Below, piece after piece: positions 24,687 through 33,145 of a stretch of DNA of 35,288 bases. The position numbers and the translations under genes were made by a program. Positions within the stretch are counted from its first letter, which is position 1; each line of letters begins with the position of its first letter. A model generated the notes under the pieces. It saw nothing but the letters and a program-made list of their open reading frames with translations, was not told the DNA's origin and made no database searches. Location: assembly GCA_015060705.1 (NCBI GenBank), contig SUXY01000031.1:1-35288 (forward strand), in the 5' to 3' direction. Origin of the DNA: Bacteroides sp. (GTDB lineage Bacteria > Bacteroidota > Bacteroidia > Bacteroidales > Bacteroidaceae).

Positions 24687-25796
24687 TTATTTTACTACAG
24701 TACCTTCTCTTACCAAGCCTGCACCCTTGGCAATGATTTCATCGCCAACTTGAAGGCCATCGGTCACTACAAATTCCTTACCATCACTGGTAGGACTCAC
24801 GCTTACCAAAGCCGAAGTCGCCTTACCATCAACGACTTTATATACAATATATTTGTTCTGCATCTGAACAGCAGCCGCTTGTGGAATCACCATCGCATCC
24901 TTGTGAACAGTAGGCATCAGCACCGTGCCGTTGGCACCGCTATGTAGAATGCCCCCTTCGTTCGGGAATACGGCACGTGCACTGATGGTTCCTGTCTGAC
25001 GGTCAATCACCCCACTTATGCTTTCGATGCGTCCCGTATGTTCGTACATGCTCCCGTCATTCAGTTTCAATTGTACAGTAGGCATCGCCTTCAATGCCTC
25101 GTCCATGGAGCCGTGCTGACGGGTCATGGAAAGCAATTGGTTCTCGGTCATGGAGAAATACACATACATCTCCTTGTTGTCGCTCACGGTGGTCAAAGGT
25201 ACTCCCATCGATGGACTTACCAATGTACCTTCACGCATCGGGATAGCCCCTACCACCCCATCGCTCGGGCTTTTCACTTCGGTGTAAGCGAGATTGTTCT
25301 TGGCGTTCAGTTCTTGTGCTTCGGCTTGTGCCACTTGTGCCTTGGCAGTGAGCAAAGCATTTTCGGTGGTCTTCAACTGATGTTCGCTGATAACATTCTG
25401 TGCATAGAGTTCCTTGGCACTGTCGTAACTCAATTGGGCAGTGGCCAATCCTGCCTTGGCGGCCTGCACATTGGCACTGGCGGTATTGAGAGCTGCCCGA
25501 TAGGGTACCTGGTCGATGATGAACAACGACTGTCCTTTTTTTACCTTCTGACCTTCGCTGACCATTACCCGTTGAATGGTACCTGACACTTGCGGCAAGA
25601 TACCGGCATCGTACCGTCCACGGATGGAAGCCGAGTAACCGGTCACAAATTCCTTGTCGGAAGTCACTACCTTCATTGTCTCATAACTGGCACCGCCTCC
25701 TGCTTGTTGGGTAGGTGCTTGTTGGCACGAAGCCATCCACACGGAGCAACTAAACAGACCTATCAGTCGCATCCATTTACCTTTCACTTTCTTCAT
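24687..25796 (-). CDS. Periplasmic adaptor (membrane fusion) lipoprotein of RND pump
   Basis: AcrA-type adaptor of 369 residues. The ATG at 25796 is used because it gives a signal peptide with lipobox (WMASC, Cys24); the longer frame is not needed. Lipoyl halves are seen as GTIQRVMVSEGQKVKKGQSLFIID and SPSDGVVGAIPMREGTLVSP, flanking a coiled hairpin (about 100-170, with AKAGLATAQLSYDSAKELYAQ). The beta-barrel and membrane-proximal parts follow, ending in GLQVGDEIIAKGAGLVREG. It is the first gene of the efflux operon, divergent from the AraC-type regulator. Confidence 0.95.
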   Translation of the reverse strand: MKKVKGKWMRLIGLFSCSVWMASCQQAPTQQAGGGASYETMKVVTSDKEFVTGYSASIRGRYDAGILPQVSGTIQRVMVSEGQKVKKGQSLFIIDQVPYRAALNTASANVQAAKAGLATAQLSYDSAKELYAQNVISEHQLKTTENALLTAKAQVAQAEAQELNAKNNLAYTEVKSPSDGVVGAIPMREGTLVSPSMGVPLTTVSDNKEMYVYFSMTENQLLSMTRQHGSMDEALKAMPTVQLKLNDGSMYEHTGRIESISGVIDRQTGTISARAVFPNEGGILHSGANGTVLMPTVHKDAMVIPQAAAVQMQNKYIVYKVVDGKATSALVSVSPTSDGKEFVVTDGLQVGDEIIAKGAGLVREGTVVK

Positions 25797-25826
25797 TCTA
25801 TATCGATTAGTTTTTGAATTTTGGCG

Positions 25827-25834
25827 CAAAAGTA
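25827..25834 (-). promoter_or_regulatory. -7 box of the RND efflux operon
   Basis: TACTTTTG on the minus strand, 30 bases before the adaptor ATG. No TTTG at the right -33 distance, which would fit an activator-dependent promoter under the divergent AraC-type regulator (inference). Confidence 0.5.
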
Positions 25835-26018
25835 AGACAATGAGCAAAAGCGATGATTATCTTTTTTCAACCACAAGTGTTCCTTTTTTCCAGGTTTGAA
25901 TCATTTAACAATCACGATACAAGAAACGAGAAAAACAGAACATTCAAGGCTGTTTATGGAACACCGATATACAAGTTTTATTTCAGAACTTTGCGAACGG
26001 AAACAAAACCCCCATCAC

Positions 26019-26924
26019 ATGAAGACTGAAACTATCCGAACCATTACCATCGAAGATTTTAAGCACGACCCACACTTAATAGACTATGTGGACGAAAACC
26101 TAGTTGTACTGGACAGTGTGGAAGCTACTTTCAGTGATGCTACCCCCGCGAAAATGGATTGCTTCATCATTGTATTCTGCATGGAAGGCGAAACAAGCAT
26201 CAACATCAACAACAAGAATCATGTACTCAAAGCCGACCATTGTGCCATCATCTTGCCCAATACCATCGTCCGACCTCTACATGCCAGCGAAGGATGCATA
26301 TTCCGAATCGTCGCGATTTCTTCCACTTTCATGAAGGAAGTCACCAGCAGTCGCAAAGAAACATGGGACATCAGCTATTATCTATACAGCAATCCTATTT
26401 TCCCTATCAACCGGAACAGTTCCTACAAATTGTATCTATATAAGGAAATCGTGCTGACCTGCATCAACGAGAAGGAGCATGCTTATAGCAAGGAAGCCAA
26501 AAAGCATCTATTTTCAGCTATCTTCTGCGAAATATTGGGTGCTCTCCATCAGAACATTCCCGTTCAAGAAGACACTCCCAACTACCGCAACGACCGCTCC
26601 ATGCACATCTTCCGCAAGTTTTTGGAGAAAGTGGCAGAGGACGATGGAAGCCATCGCTCGGTAACCTACTATGCCGACCAACTTTGCTACACAGCCAAGC
26701 ACCTATCTACCGTTGTCAAGAAAATCAGTGGAAAAGGGCCGCTTGCCATCATCAATGAACACGCCATACAACAAATAAAATACGAATTGAAGCATTCGGA
26801 CAAGAGCATCAAAGAAATTGCCGATCAATTCAATTTTGTCAATCCGTCCTTTTTCGGGAAGTTCGTAAAAGCCTATACAGGAATGCCACCCTTACAATAT
26901 CGGAATTCGGCGGAAAAAGAATGA
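26019..26924 (+). CDS. AraC-family transcriptional regulator
   Basis: A 301-residue regulator. The start at 26019 (MKTETIRTITIEDF) is preferred over the upstream frame start at 25896, which would lie within the divergent promoter region. The N-terminal cupin-like sensor domain (about 35-120, with NNKNHVLKADHCAIILPNTIVRP) is followed by a C-terminal double helix-turn-helix (about 205-300): YTAKHLSTVVKKISGKGPLAIINEHAIQ and SIKEIADQFNFVNPSFFGKFVKAYTGMPPLQYR. It is divergent from the RND efflux operon, and control of that operon is the simplest reading. The inducer is unknown. Confidence 0.92.
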   Translation: MKTETIRTITIEDFKHDPHLIDYVDENLVVLDSVEATFSDATPAKMDCFIIVFCMEGETSININNKNHVLKADHCAIILPNTIVRPLHASEGCIFRIVAISSTFMKEVTSSRKETWDISYYLYSNPIFPINRNSSYKLYLYKEIVLTCINEKEHAYSKEAKKHLFSAIFCEILGALHQNIPVQEDTPNYRNDRSMHIFRKFLEKVAEDDGSHRSVTYYADQLCYTAKHLSTVVKKISGKGPLAIINEHAIQQIKYELKHSDKSIKEIADQFNFVNPSFFGKFVKAYTGMPPLQYRNSAEKE

Positions 26925-26943
26925 CGGGACATTAGAAATTAAA

Positions 26944-26975
26944 ATTCCTTGCCATATTCACATAAGGCAAGGAAT
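26944..26975 (-). terminator. Terminator of the DUF2582 gene
   Basis: A perfect 10-bp stem (ATTCCTTGCC 26944-26953 with 26966-26975), 12-base loop, followed on the minus strand by TTTTAATTT. The T-rich side is on the minus strand, so it mainly ends the small winged-helix gene, but it lies 20 bases after the AraC gene and may stop that transcript too. Confidence 0.75.
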
Positions 26976-27013
26976 CAATCAAAAATTCAAAAAGCTAAAT
27001 GAATTCTCTACTA

Positions 27014-27226
27014 TCAGAAGTAACTTTGATTCAAATAGATACGTTCTTCTTCACCAGAATTGTCAAACTCAATCTGATTTTCACGAGCTAGCCAACCAAT
27101 AGCCGTCCACAACTCAGCATCGGACAATTCGATTTGTTCTTTCAATTCCTGAAATGTCCAACAATAACGACCGGCCATTGTTCTCCAAACAACTCCGGCA
27201 TTGGTTCCAATTAAATTCTTATCCAT
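27014..27226 (-). CDS. DUF2582 winged helix-turn-helix protein
   Basis: A 70-residue protein matching the DUF2582 winged-helix family: an N-terminal IGTNAGVVWRTMA helix, then WTFQELKEQIELSDAELWTAIGWLARENQIEFD (recognition helix and wing). Members are small, abundant and of unknown role; DNA binding is inferred from fold. It has its own -7 box and terminator and is thus monocistronic. Confidence 0.88.
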   Translation of the reverse strand: MDKNLIGTNAGVVWRTMAGRYCWTFQELKEQIELSDAELWTAIGWLARENQIEFDNSGEEERIYLNQSYF

Positions 27227-27252
27227 AGTCTTTGGTTTTAGAAGTTATTTCA

Positions 27253-27260
27253 CAAATATA
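27253..27260 (-). promoter_or_regulatory. -7 box of the DUF2582 gene
   Basis: TATATTTG on the minus strand, 26 bases before the ATG. A TTTG at 27285-27288 on the same strand is spaced 24 bases away, a little too far for the usual 19-21. Confidence 0.5.
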
Positions 27261-27357
27261 TATCACTTTGCTTGAATATTAAAACAAATATTTCCTTTTT
27301 ATTGTTTTATTTTACTAAAAACCTCCAAAGCGGCATTTATATTCGCAAAATATCAAG

Positions 27358-29928
27358 TCAAAAAGACAAAGCAACTGTAGCCCGGATACCATTTTTCTGA
27401 ATGCCGGGATGATTCAAATAATTCAAACGCCAAACATAATCCACCCGAACGGCATTGAATATATTCTCGATGCCCACACTGGCCTCCATGTAAGGTGTCT
27501 TCCCCAAAGCATAGGTACCCTGTGGGAAAAGGAACAGTCCTTCTCCATTCTTAGCAGGATTGTTCTTATCCGTCAAGTTGCCCCATAAGCCACGGAAACA
27601 GAACACTTCTCTCCAGCGTAGTTTCTTAATGAGCGGTATTCGGTTCAGCAGATTACCATTCAAGTAATAGGTCAAATCCCACGAAGCATATTCATCGTTG
27701 ATGAACTCCAACGGATTCATATTGGTATACGTTTCCGGTTGAATGGTATAGGACAAATTAGCATTGGGCAAAATCAAAAGCGGATAGGGTACTTCCGTCC
27801 AGACCTTTCCAGCTTTTACTATGGCATCCAGATAGCCGAAAGCCGAGAACCAAAAACGCTTTTGGATACCGATATCGGTCCGATGATAATCGTAATCGGA
27901 GCCAAGGAAACCTTTCTTCGCCATGACATGGTTGAGGGTAAATATCCAGGCATCATAAGTAATGGGAATACGATGATTGCGCGTTTGGAAGAATTTCTCG
28001 TCCTTGCCATAACGGAAATTCAGTTCCAGTTGGGACATGTCGTAATGATCTATCGGTGAGAAACCCTGGATTGTATTTTCTTGAAACAAGGCATACTTCG
28101 TAGCATACTCCCGCCGATGACGGAAAGTCGCTCCATAGGAAATCCCATTATAATGCTCCTTAAGGTACCCAATCTCTGCCTGACGCAAATACGAAGCCCT
28201 CATATCCTTCATACGTTTGATAGACAACAGAAAATTATCCTTACCTGTATTCAGATACTGCTCACCTAACTTATTCACATCGTACATGTATTCCAAACGG
28301 ACGGAATGACGGGGAAACTCCTTCCGGTATTCCTTACGCTCATTGAAAGAATACTCTACCAACAAATCATACTTAGGCTTCTCGTCCTTAAAACCATATG
28401 CCACATAGCCATCCAAAAACAAATGTTTACTGAAAGCCGGTGTGGTAGTACCTCCCGCCCTCATGCGAAAACCTTCCAATTCATTACCGCCTATCGACGA
28501 GTTCATGGGACCGAACTCAAACTTGCTTTCTTTCGGATTCTTTGTGGTAGCCATATAGCCGGAAAACAAAATGGATATGGCTTTCTCTGTATAATAAAAT
28601 ATCGGAACCGAGCGAAGATCCTGCATCATATTTTTGAGGGAATTCGGATTCTTGCGTACCGCTTCCTCCGGACGGACTTCCTCCCAGAAATGCTCCGATC
28701 TACTATCGGCTTCCTTCAATGTAATGACAGGCTGGCTTTGTGCAAAGGCACGCAGATGAGCACCGCTTTCCGGTTCTTGAAAAGTATGGTTGTTATACGT
28801 AGTCAGCCGTTGGGCATACATACCTTTCGAATCTTCTTTCAACTTGAAATGTACGGAAATATTGTCTTTTGCAATGAGACGCGTTTGATCTTCAGCACGA
28901 CGGAAAGTCTGTTCGATACTCATCTGGTTCACAAAGTTCAAGTTAATGTCTTTTGGCACATTCAGCACCGCTTTTTGCACAAAATAAGTAGAATCCAAAG
29001 CTACATATAAATGTCCCGTAAACCCGAACGTTTCGGAGTTGAAAGGAACGAAACCCAAGTCTACACACCGTTGATTGTCTACTACAAGAGTATCCAATAA
29101 ATAGTATTTATAATAGTTGGGACCCATGGTCGATAACGGACTGACAAATCGCTGCAAGAACAAGGGTATGTCGTTCTGAAAGATATCGACCTCCCTGAAC
29201 ACCTCTTCCAAAAACTTCCCGACACCGTCTTGGGAAAGCATCTCGTCTACTCCCGACGATGCCTGCCCCTGCACGATTCGTCTTTCCGATTTCGGTTCCT
29301 TGCGGTAGAAGACGGTTTCGATTTTCTCTTTCTCCAACACAGGAAGAATGGTCGTTCCCGTTTCCAAGGTATCGATGTATTCATTCAGGAAATGAAACTT
29401 CCCTACTTTGCCATTCTTCTTGGGTTTCTGCTGATAGTCATTCAAACCCAACAAGAGCCGTTCATACTGGTCGTATTGATAAAAAGCTTTGTTGCGTGGA
29501 TCATGATCCTTGCGTCGTTCAATGATTTGCTTCACCAAGCGGACGGCAGGATTGTCTTTCTTGCGGTATCTTTCCTTTCCGGGTTTGACGATTACTTCCT
29601 CCAAGGCTATTCCATCAGGAGCCAACCGGATATGCAGAGGACTGCTTTGCCCCGGATGAATGGATAGTCGACGAGGATTGTAGCCCAAGTAGGAGACTTC
29701 CAATGTTTGTGTACGTTCGGGCAATGGCAATTCGAACCGACCTTCTCCATCGGTGGCGGTTCCTATAGACGTACCTTGAAAAATCAACGAAGCATACGGT
29801 AATCCTTCCCCGCTGATCGAATCGGTTACCATTCCCTGAATTACCGCATATTGGGCATATCCCAAACATGCGGTAAAGAAAAACAAGAATACAAAAACAG
29901 CCTTAAGAATAAAATTCAGTCGCTTCAT
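27358..29928 (-). CDS. DUF5686 outer membrane protein with carboxypeptidase regulatory-like domain
   Basis: An 856-residue exported protein. The ATG at 29928 overlaps the stop of the GNAT-like gene (ATGA) and gives a signal peptide (MKRLNFILKAVFVFLFFFTACLGYAQ). Residues about 30-110 form a CarboxypepD_reg-like beta-sandwich (VIQGMVTDSISGEGLPYASLIF, GTATDGEGRFELPL), as at the N-terminus of many Bacteroidetes outer membrane proteins. The remaining part is DUF5686, with alternating strands and a C-terminal aromatic residue (VALSF), consistent with an outer membrane barrel. No TonB box or plug was seen. Function unknown; its coupling to a GNAT-like gene and a LPS-kinase-like gene suggests an envelope role. 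Confidence 0.87.
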   Translation of the reverse strand: MKRLNFILKAVFVFLFFFTACLGYAQYAVIQGMVTDSISGEGLPYASLIFQGTSIGTATDGEGRFELPLPERTQTLEVSYLGYNPRRLSIHPGQSSPLHIRLAPDGIALEEVIVKPGKERYRKKDNPAVRLVKQIIERRKDHDPRNKAFYQYDQYERLLLGLNDYQQKPKKNGKVGKFHFLNEYIDTLETGTTILPVLEKEKIETVFYRKEPKSERRIVQGQASSGVDEMLSQDGVGKFLEEVFREVDIFQNDIPLFLQRFVSPLSTMGPNYYKYYLLDTLVVDNQRCVDLGFVPFNSETFGFTGHLYVALDSTYFVQKAVLNVPKDINLNFVNQMSIEQTFRRAEDQTRLIAKDNISVHFKLKEDSKGMYAQRLTTYNNHTFQEPESGAHLRAFAQSQPVITLKEADSRSEHFWEEVRPEEAVRKNPNSLKNMMQDLRSVPIFYYTEKAISILFSGYMATTKNPKESKFEFGPMNSSIGGNELEGFRMRAGGTTTPAFSKHLFLDGYVAYGFKDEKPKYDLLVEYSFNERKEYRKEFPRHSVRLEYMYDVNKLGEQYLNTGKDNFLLSIKRMKDMRASYLRQAEIGYLKEHYNGISYGATFRHRREYATKYALFQENTIQGFSPIDHYDMSQLELNFRYGKDEKFFQTRNHRIPITYDAWIFTLNHVMAKKGFLGSDYDYHRTDIGIQKRFWFSAFGYLDAIVKAGKVWTEVPYPLLILPNANLSYTIQPETYTNMNPLEFINDEYASWDLTYYLNGNLLNRIPLIKKLRWREVFCFRGLWGNLTDKNNPAKNGEGLFLFPQGTYALGKTPYMEASVGIENIFNAVRVDYVWRLNYLNHPGIQKNGIRATVALSF

Positions 29929-31061
29929 AATTTCTTCTTGTAACATCTACGTCGCTTGATAAAAGTGGGATTCAGCGGTTTCCATTGAGTAAGTTCCCTT
30001 ACATTGTCCTCCAATTGTGGTCCCGTTTCTGCCCACTCGATGCCATATTGATTATAAATCGGTATCAAATCGTCGAAGAATAAAGCATTCACCCCCAACA
30101 TCTGATAGTCGGGACGAACCGCAATGAGCAATAAATCGGCCATGGGTTCCGGCTTCCATTTCAACGCTTTCAACAAATAATACCAACCAAAAGGGAAGAG
30201 TTTTCCTCCCGACTTACGGAGTGCATGGGACAAGCTGCACATAGATACAGCTACACCTATTACCTCATCTTTTTCATTCTCAACCACCGTTACCAGCCGC
30301 TTGTCTACCAAGCCTAAATACATTTTGATAAAATCGTCTATCTGTCGGTCTGTGAATTCAGTAAACCCGAAAATAGGCGAATAAGCCGTATTCAGTAGTT
30401 GGAAGATTTTATGTCCGTATCCCCTACGGGTGATGTCCTTGTCGGTAATCTTTTTGACCTTCAAGTCGAACATCTCTTTCGAGAGTCTGGCTACGCGGGC
30501 ATATTTAGTTGGAATTTCGGAAGGGATCTGAATACGTACCTGTACCCAATCCACTTCCTTTTCATAACCAAGGGCTTCCATGTGCTGAGGATAGTAAGCA
30601 TAGTTATAATAGGTGTTCATAGAGCCTAACCTATCGAAATCTTCGATAAGCATCCCCTCCTTGTCGAAATCAGTGATTCCCATGGGACCTTGAATACGAG
30701 TCGTATTTCGTTCTTTTCCCCATTGAATGACCGCCTCCAACAAAGCCGAAGACACCTCCAGATCGTCCACGAAATCAAAGAATCCGAAGCGTACGTTTTG
30801 CGTCTTCCATTTCTCATTCGCCCGATGATTGATGATACCGGCTATTCGACCAACCGGATGCACGTTAGAATCATAGGCCACAAATGCTTGAATTTCCGAG
30901 CACTCCAATCCTGCATTCTTTTTGGGATTAAACATATTCCGGACATCCATCTCCAAATCCGGAACGTAATAAGGACAATCCTTGTAGATTGTTTCGGGGA
31001 ATTCTACGAAGTCGTTCATCTCACGCTTCGTTGTTACCTTTTTGATAGTCAAGTCTTTCAT
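29925..31061 (-). CDS. GNAT-like N-acetyltransferase family protein
   Basis: A 378-residue cytoplasmic protein of a family common in Bacteroidetes and annotated as GNAT-like. The N-terminal part (FVEFPETIYKDCPYYVPDLEMDV) is characteristic of this group; a GRIAGIINHRANEKW segment and a central RIQGPMGITDFDKEGMLIEDFD segment follow. The C-terminal half (about 190-378) shows a second acyltransferase-like fold with EVIGVAVSM and LLLIAVRPDYQMLGVNALFFDD. Substrate unknown. It follows the kinase-like gene after 14 bases and overlaps the DUF5686 gene by ATGA. Confidence 0.78.
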   Translation of the reverse strand: MKDLTIKKVTTKREMNDFVEFPETIYKDCPYYVPDLEMDVRNMFNPKKNAGLECSEIQAFVAYDSNVHPVGRIAGIINHRANEKWKTQNVRFGFFDFVDDLEVSSALLEAVIQWGKERNTTRIQGPMGITDFDKEGMLIEDFDRLGSMNTYYNYAYYPQHMEALGYEKEVDWVQVRIQIPSEIPTKYARVARLSKEMFDLKVKKITDKDITRRGYGHKIFQLLNTAYSPIFGFTEFTDRQIDDFIKMYLGLVDKRLVTVVENEKDEVIGVAVSMCSLSHALRKSGGKLFPFGWYYLLKALKWKPEPMADLLLIAVRPDYQMLGVNALFFDDLIPIYNQYGIEWAETGPQLEDNVRELTQWKPLNPTFIKRRRCYKKKL

Positions 31062-31075
31062 CGTTGTAAATCATT

Positions 31076-31840
31076 TCATTGGGGAATTGGCTTAAGCAAA
31101 CAATGTTTCAGTTTCCGTTTGGCATACTGTTTGGCCTCGAACGCCAGCAAGTAAAAACATCCCTGCAATTGTACTTTGTTGGTATCGAGGTGCAACAACT
31201 CTGCATACCGCTTCAAGATATAGTTTAGTAAATCGACGTTGTCTGATATCCTACGCAAGTTCTTGAGCCGCATCTTCAACGATAATTCGGGATAGAACTT
31301 CATCCGGTTATTGTCAATCAGCTGAAACGAAAAGCCACTGGAAGGGAGTTCCCGATACAAGATATTCCCAACATTCAAGTCCTGATGATAAACTCCTTGA
31401 TCGTGTACCTTCACCAACCAAGCCACCAAGGCATCGAGCAACGGATACAAGGCTTGATTGCCCGCATCAAAATCGCGAAGAAAAGAAAGGGAGCGGTCTG
31501 GTATATATAGTGAAATAAAAAAACTATTCTGAAGAATACCATGCTTGAAAGTTTCCAGTACCGCTACCCCTTCGGGAGTATCTATCCCCAACTCCTTCAA
31601 CCGGGAAGCATTCCGATAAGCCCGCATCGCCTTGCTCTTACGGAAGGTGGAATACATCAGTCGATTGAAAGCCGTAATGTGTCCATAACGTTTGACCACC
31701 ACTTCCACTCCTTCCACCTGAAAACGCTTCACCTTATTACGGATATCGTACAGTACCTCTCCTCTTTCTTCAAATGAAACAGGGTCTATCAGTTCTTGAA
31801 GCAAGGACGAAATCGATTGGTACTTGGGGTTAATGGTCAT
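31076..31840 (-). CDS. Lipopolysaccharide kinase (Kdo/WaaP) family protein
   Basis: Predicted small-molecule kinase that phosphorylates lipid A-core sugars. The 254-residue reading (ATG at 31840) has the conserved Lys50 (VVVKRYG), catalytic loop YHQDLNVGN with Asp154 and Asn159, and a metal-binding Asp176 in LIDNNRM, which stands where DFG is expected. The longest frame starts at 31867, but that ATG lies within the -7 box, so a start at 31849, 31846 or 31840 is needed; 31840 is my choice. First gene of the kinase-GNAT-DUF5686 operon. The exact acceptor sugar is not shown. Confidence 0.82.
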   Translation of the reverse strand: MTINPKYQSISSLLQELIDPVSFEERGEVLYDIRNKVKRFQVEGVEVVVKRYGHITAFNRLMYSTFRKSKAMRAYRNASRLKELGIDTPEGVAVLETFKHGILQNSFFISLYIPDRSLSFLRDFDAGNQALYPLLDALVAWLVKVHDQGVYHQDLNVGNILYRELPSSGFSFQLIDNNRMKFYPELSLKMRLKNLRRISDNVDLLNYILKRYAELLHLDTNKVQLQGCFYLLAFEAKQYAKRKLKHCLLKPIPQ

Positions 31841-31864
31841 TTGCATCATTTCTTTTTTGGACGG

Positions 31865-31872
31865 CAAAATTA
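31865..31872 (-). promoter_or_regulatory. -7 box of the kinase-GNAT-DUF5686 operon
   Basis: TAATTTTG on the minus strand. It overlaps the most upstream in-frame ATG of the kinase gene and thereby rules that start out. No good -33 box. Confidence 0.55.
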
Positions 31873-31989
31873 CATGAACCCCACAATCTTCGATAGTCTA
31901 AAAATCCTTTTCAGTTTGCTGTTTTTCCTTGGGCGAAATAAAGAACATGGATTCTGAAAAAAATGTCATCCCGTACTCGTCCTCTTCCG

Positions 31990-31997
31990 TAATTTTG
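31990..31997 (+). promoter_or_regulatory. -7 box of the GT90 gene
   Basis: TAATTTTG, 29 bases before the ATG at 32027. It is the same sequence as the -7 box of the divergent operon, 118 bases away. No -33 TTTG at the expected place. Confidence 0.55.
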
Positions 31998-32026
31998 CAC
32001 TCATCATCATTCAATACGCATCAATT

Positions 32027-33031
32027 ATGAAAGATTCAATCCGATACAAATGGAATAGTGGAAAGCCTTGCAAAGCTTGGTTTTTCGTCAAAGGGTTTCT
32101 GAAAGCTGTAGTCCCTCATCAGTACTATCAATGGAAAAAGGAAAGACTCCTCTGTCAGTTGGAGCACCGGAAAGACAAAGCATACATCATGGAGCGAGTG
32201 GCATATTACAACAAGATTCAGACTCCACAAGCTTTACCTACAGAAATACGACACGAGCATAAAGGACATTATTATGTCTTCTTGGACCAAATCCGAAACT
32301 TCCGTCCGAGTACCTTCCATAAGGCTTACTACCTGGATCTGCAAGATGCCGTCCGCTACTTCGACCGCTCGTTACGCATCAGCTATACACCGGGTGATGT
32401 CTATTTCACTCCATCGTTTCCAACCCTCGTCAAAAGCAGACTATTGGAGGAAGACAACCACCATTCGGTGATCTTGAAACTGGACAAGCTTCGCCATTTC
32501 ATGTTTATAGACGACCGGAAAACATTCACAGAGAAAAAAGATGAAGCCATCTTCCGGGGAAAGATTCGCCTAAGCCGACAACGGGAACAATTCTTGCAGA
32601 TGTATTTCGATTCTTCTTGTTGTGATTGTGGCGTAGTTGACCGATGTCCGGATCATCCGGAATGGGAAACGCCGAAGAAAACCATTCAAGAGCACCTGGA
32701 CTATAAATTCATTCTAGCATTGGAGGGCAACGATGTAGCATCCAACTTGAAATGGGTAATGTCTTCCAATTCCATCGCCGTCATGCCACGCCCCACATGC
32801 GAGACTTGGTTCATGGAAGGAAAACTGAAACCCAACTATCACTACATCGAAATCAAAAATGATTTGTCCGACCTGGAGGAGCGCATGCAATACTACGTCA
32901 AGCATCCTCACGAAGCCCAACAAATCATTGAACATGCCCATGAATATGTTCGCCAGTTCATGGACGACGAGCGGGAAGAACTCATTCAGATGCTCGTCAT
33001 GAAGAAATATCTAGAGATAACCGATCAGTGA
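32027..33031 (+). CDS. Glycosyltransferase family 90 (CAP10/LpsA-like)
   Basis: A 334-residue cytoplasmic or membrane-associated glycosyltransferase of the CAP10 group, which includes LPS-modifying xylosyl- and glucosyltransferases. The family's nucleotide-sugar region is clear: HLDYKFILALEGNDVASNLKWVMSSNSIAVMPRP at about 228-261, followed by ETWFMEGKLKPNYHYIEIK. A FRGKIRLSRQRE segment near 180-190 is also typical. A CDCGVVDRCPDHP segment near 200-212 has several Cys and His, possibly a loop. It is divergent from the LPS-kinase-like operon, supporting a role in lipopolysaccharide or capsule decoration. Confidence 0.87.
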   Translation: MKDSIRYKWNSGKPCKAWFFVKGFLKAVVPHQYYQWKKERLLCQLEHRKDKAYIMERVAYYNKIQTPQALPTEIRHEHKGHYYVFLDQIRNFRPSTFHKAYYLDLQDAVRYFDRSLRISYTPGDVYFTPSFPTLVKSRLLEEDNHHSVILKLDKLRHFMFIDDRKTFTEKKDEAIFRGKIRLSRQREQFLQMYFDSSCCDCGVVDRCPDHPEWETPKKTIQEHLDYKFILALEGNDVASNLKWVMSSNSIAVMPRPTCETWFMEGKLKPNYHYIEIKNDLSDLEERMQYYVKHPHEAQQIIEHAHEYVRQFMDDEREELIQMLVMKKYLEITDQ

Positions 33032-33145
33032 TTATTATTTCAACACAGATCTATCGGGTACACACACGAAATCATCGAAGGAGATTTTACGACATTCCCA
33101 ATTACTCCTCCACTGAAGCACCTTCACCCCGCAAAAGGGAAATTC

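Noticed and set aside
22365-24947. Plus-strand open frames opposite the RND pump and adaptor genes
   Set aside because: Antisense shadows of the 1062-residue pump and its adaptor; His-rich compositions and no domain.
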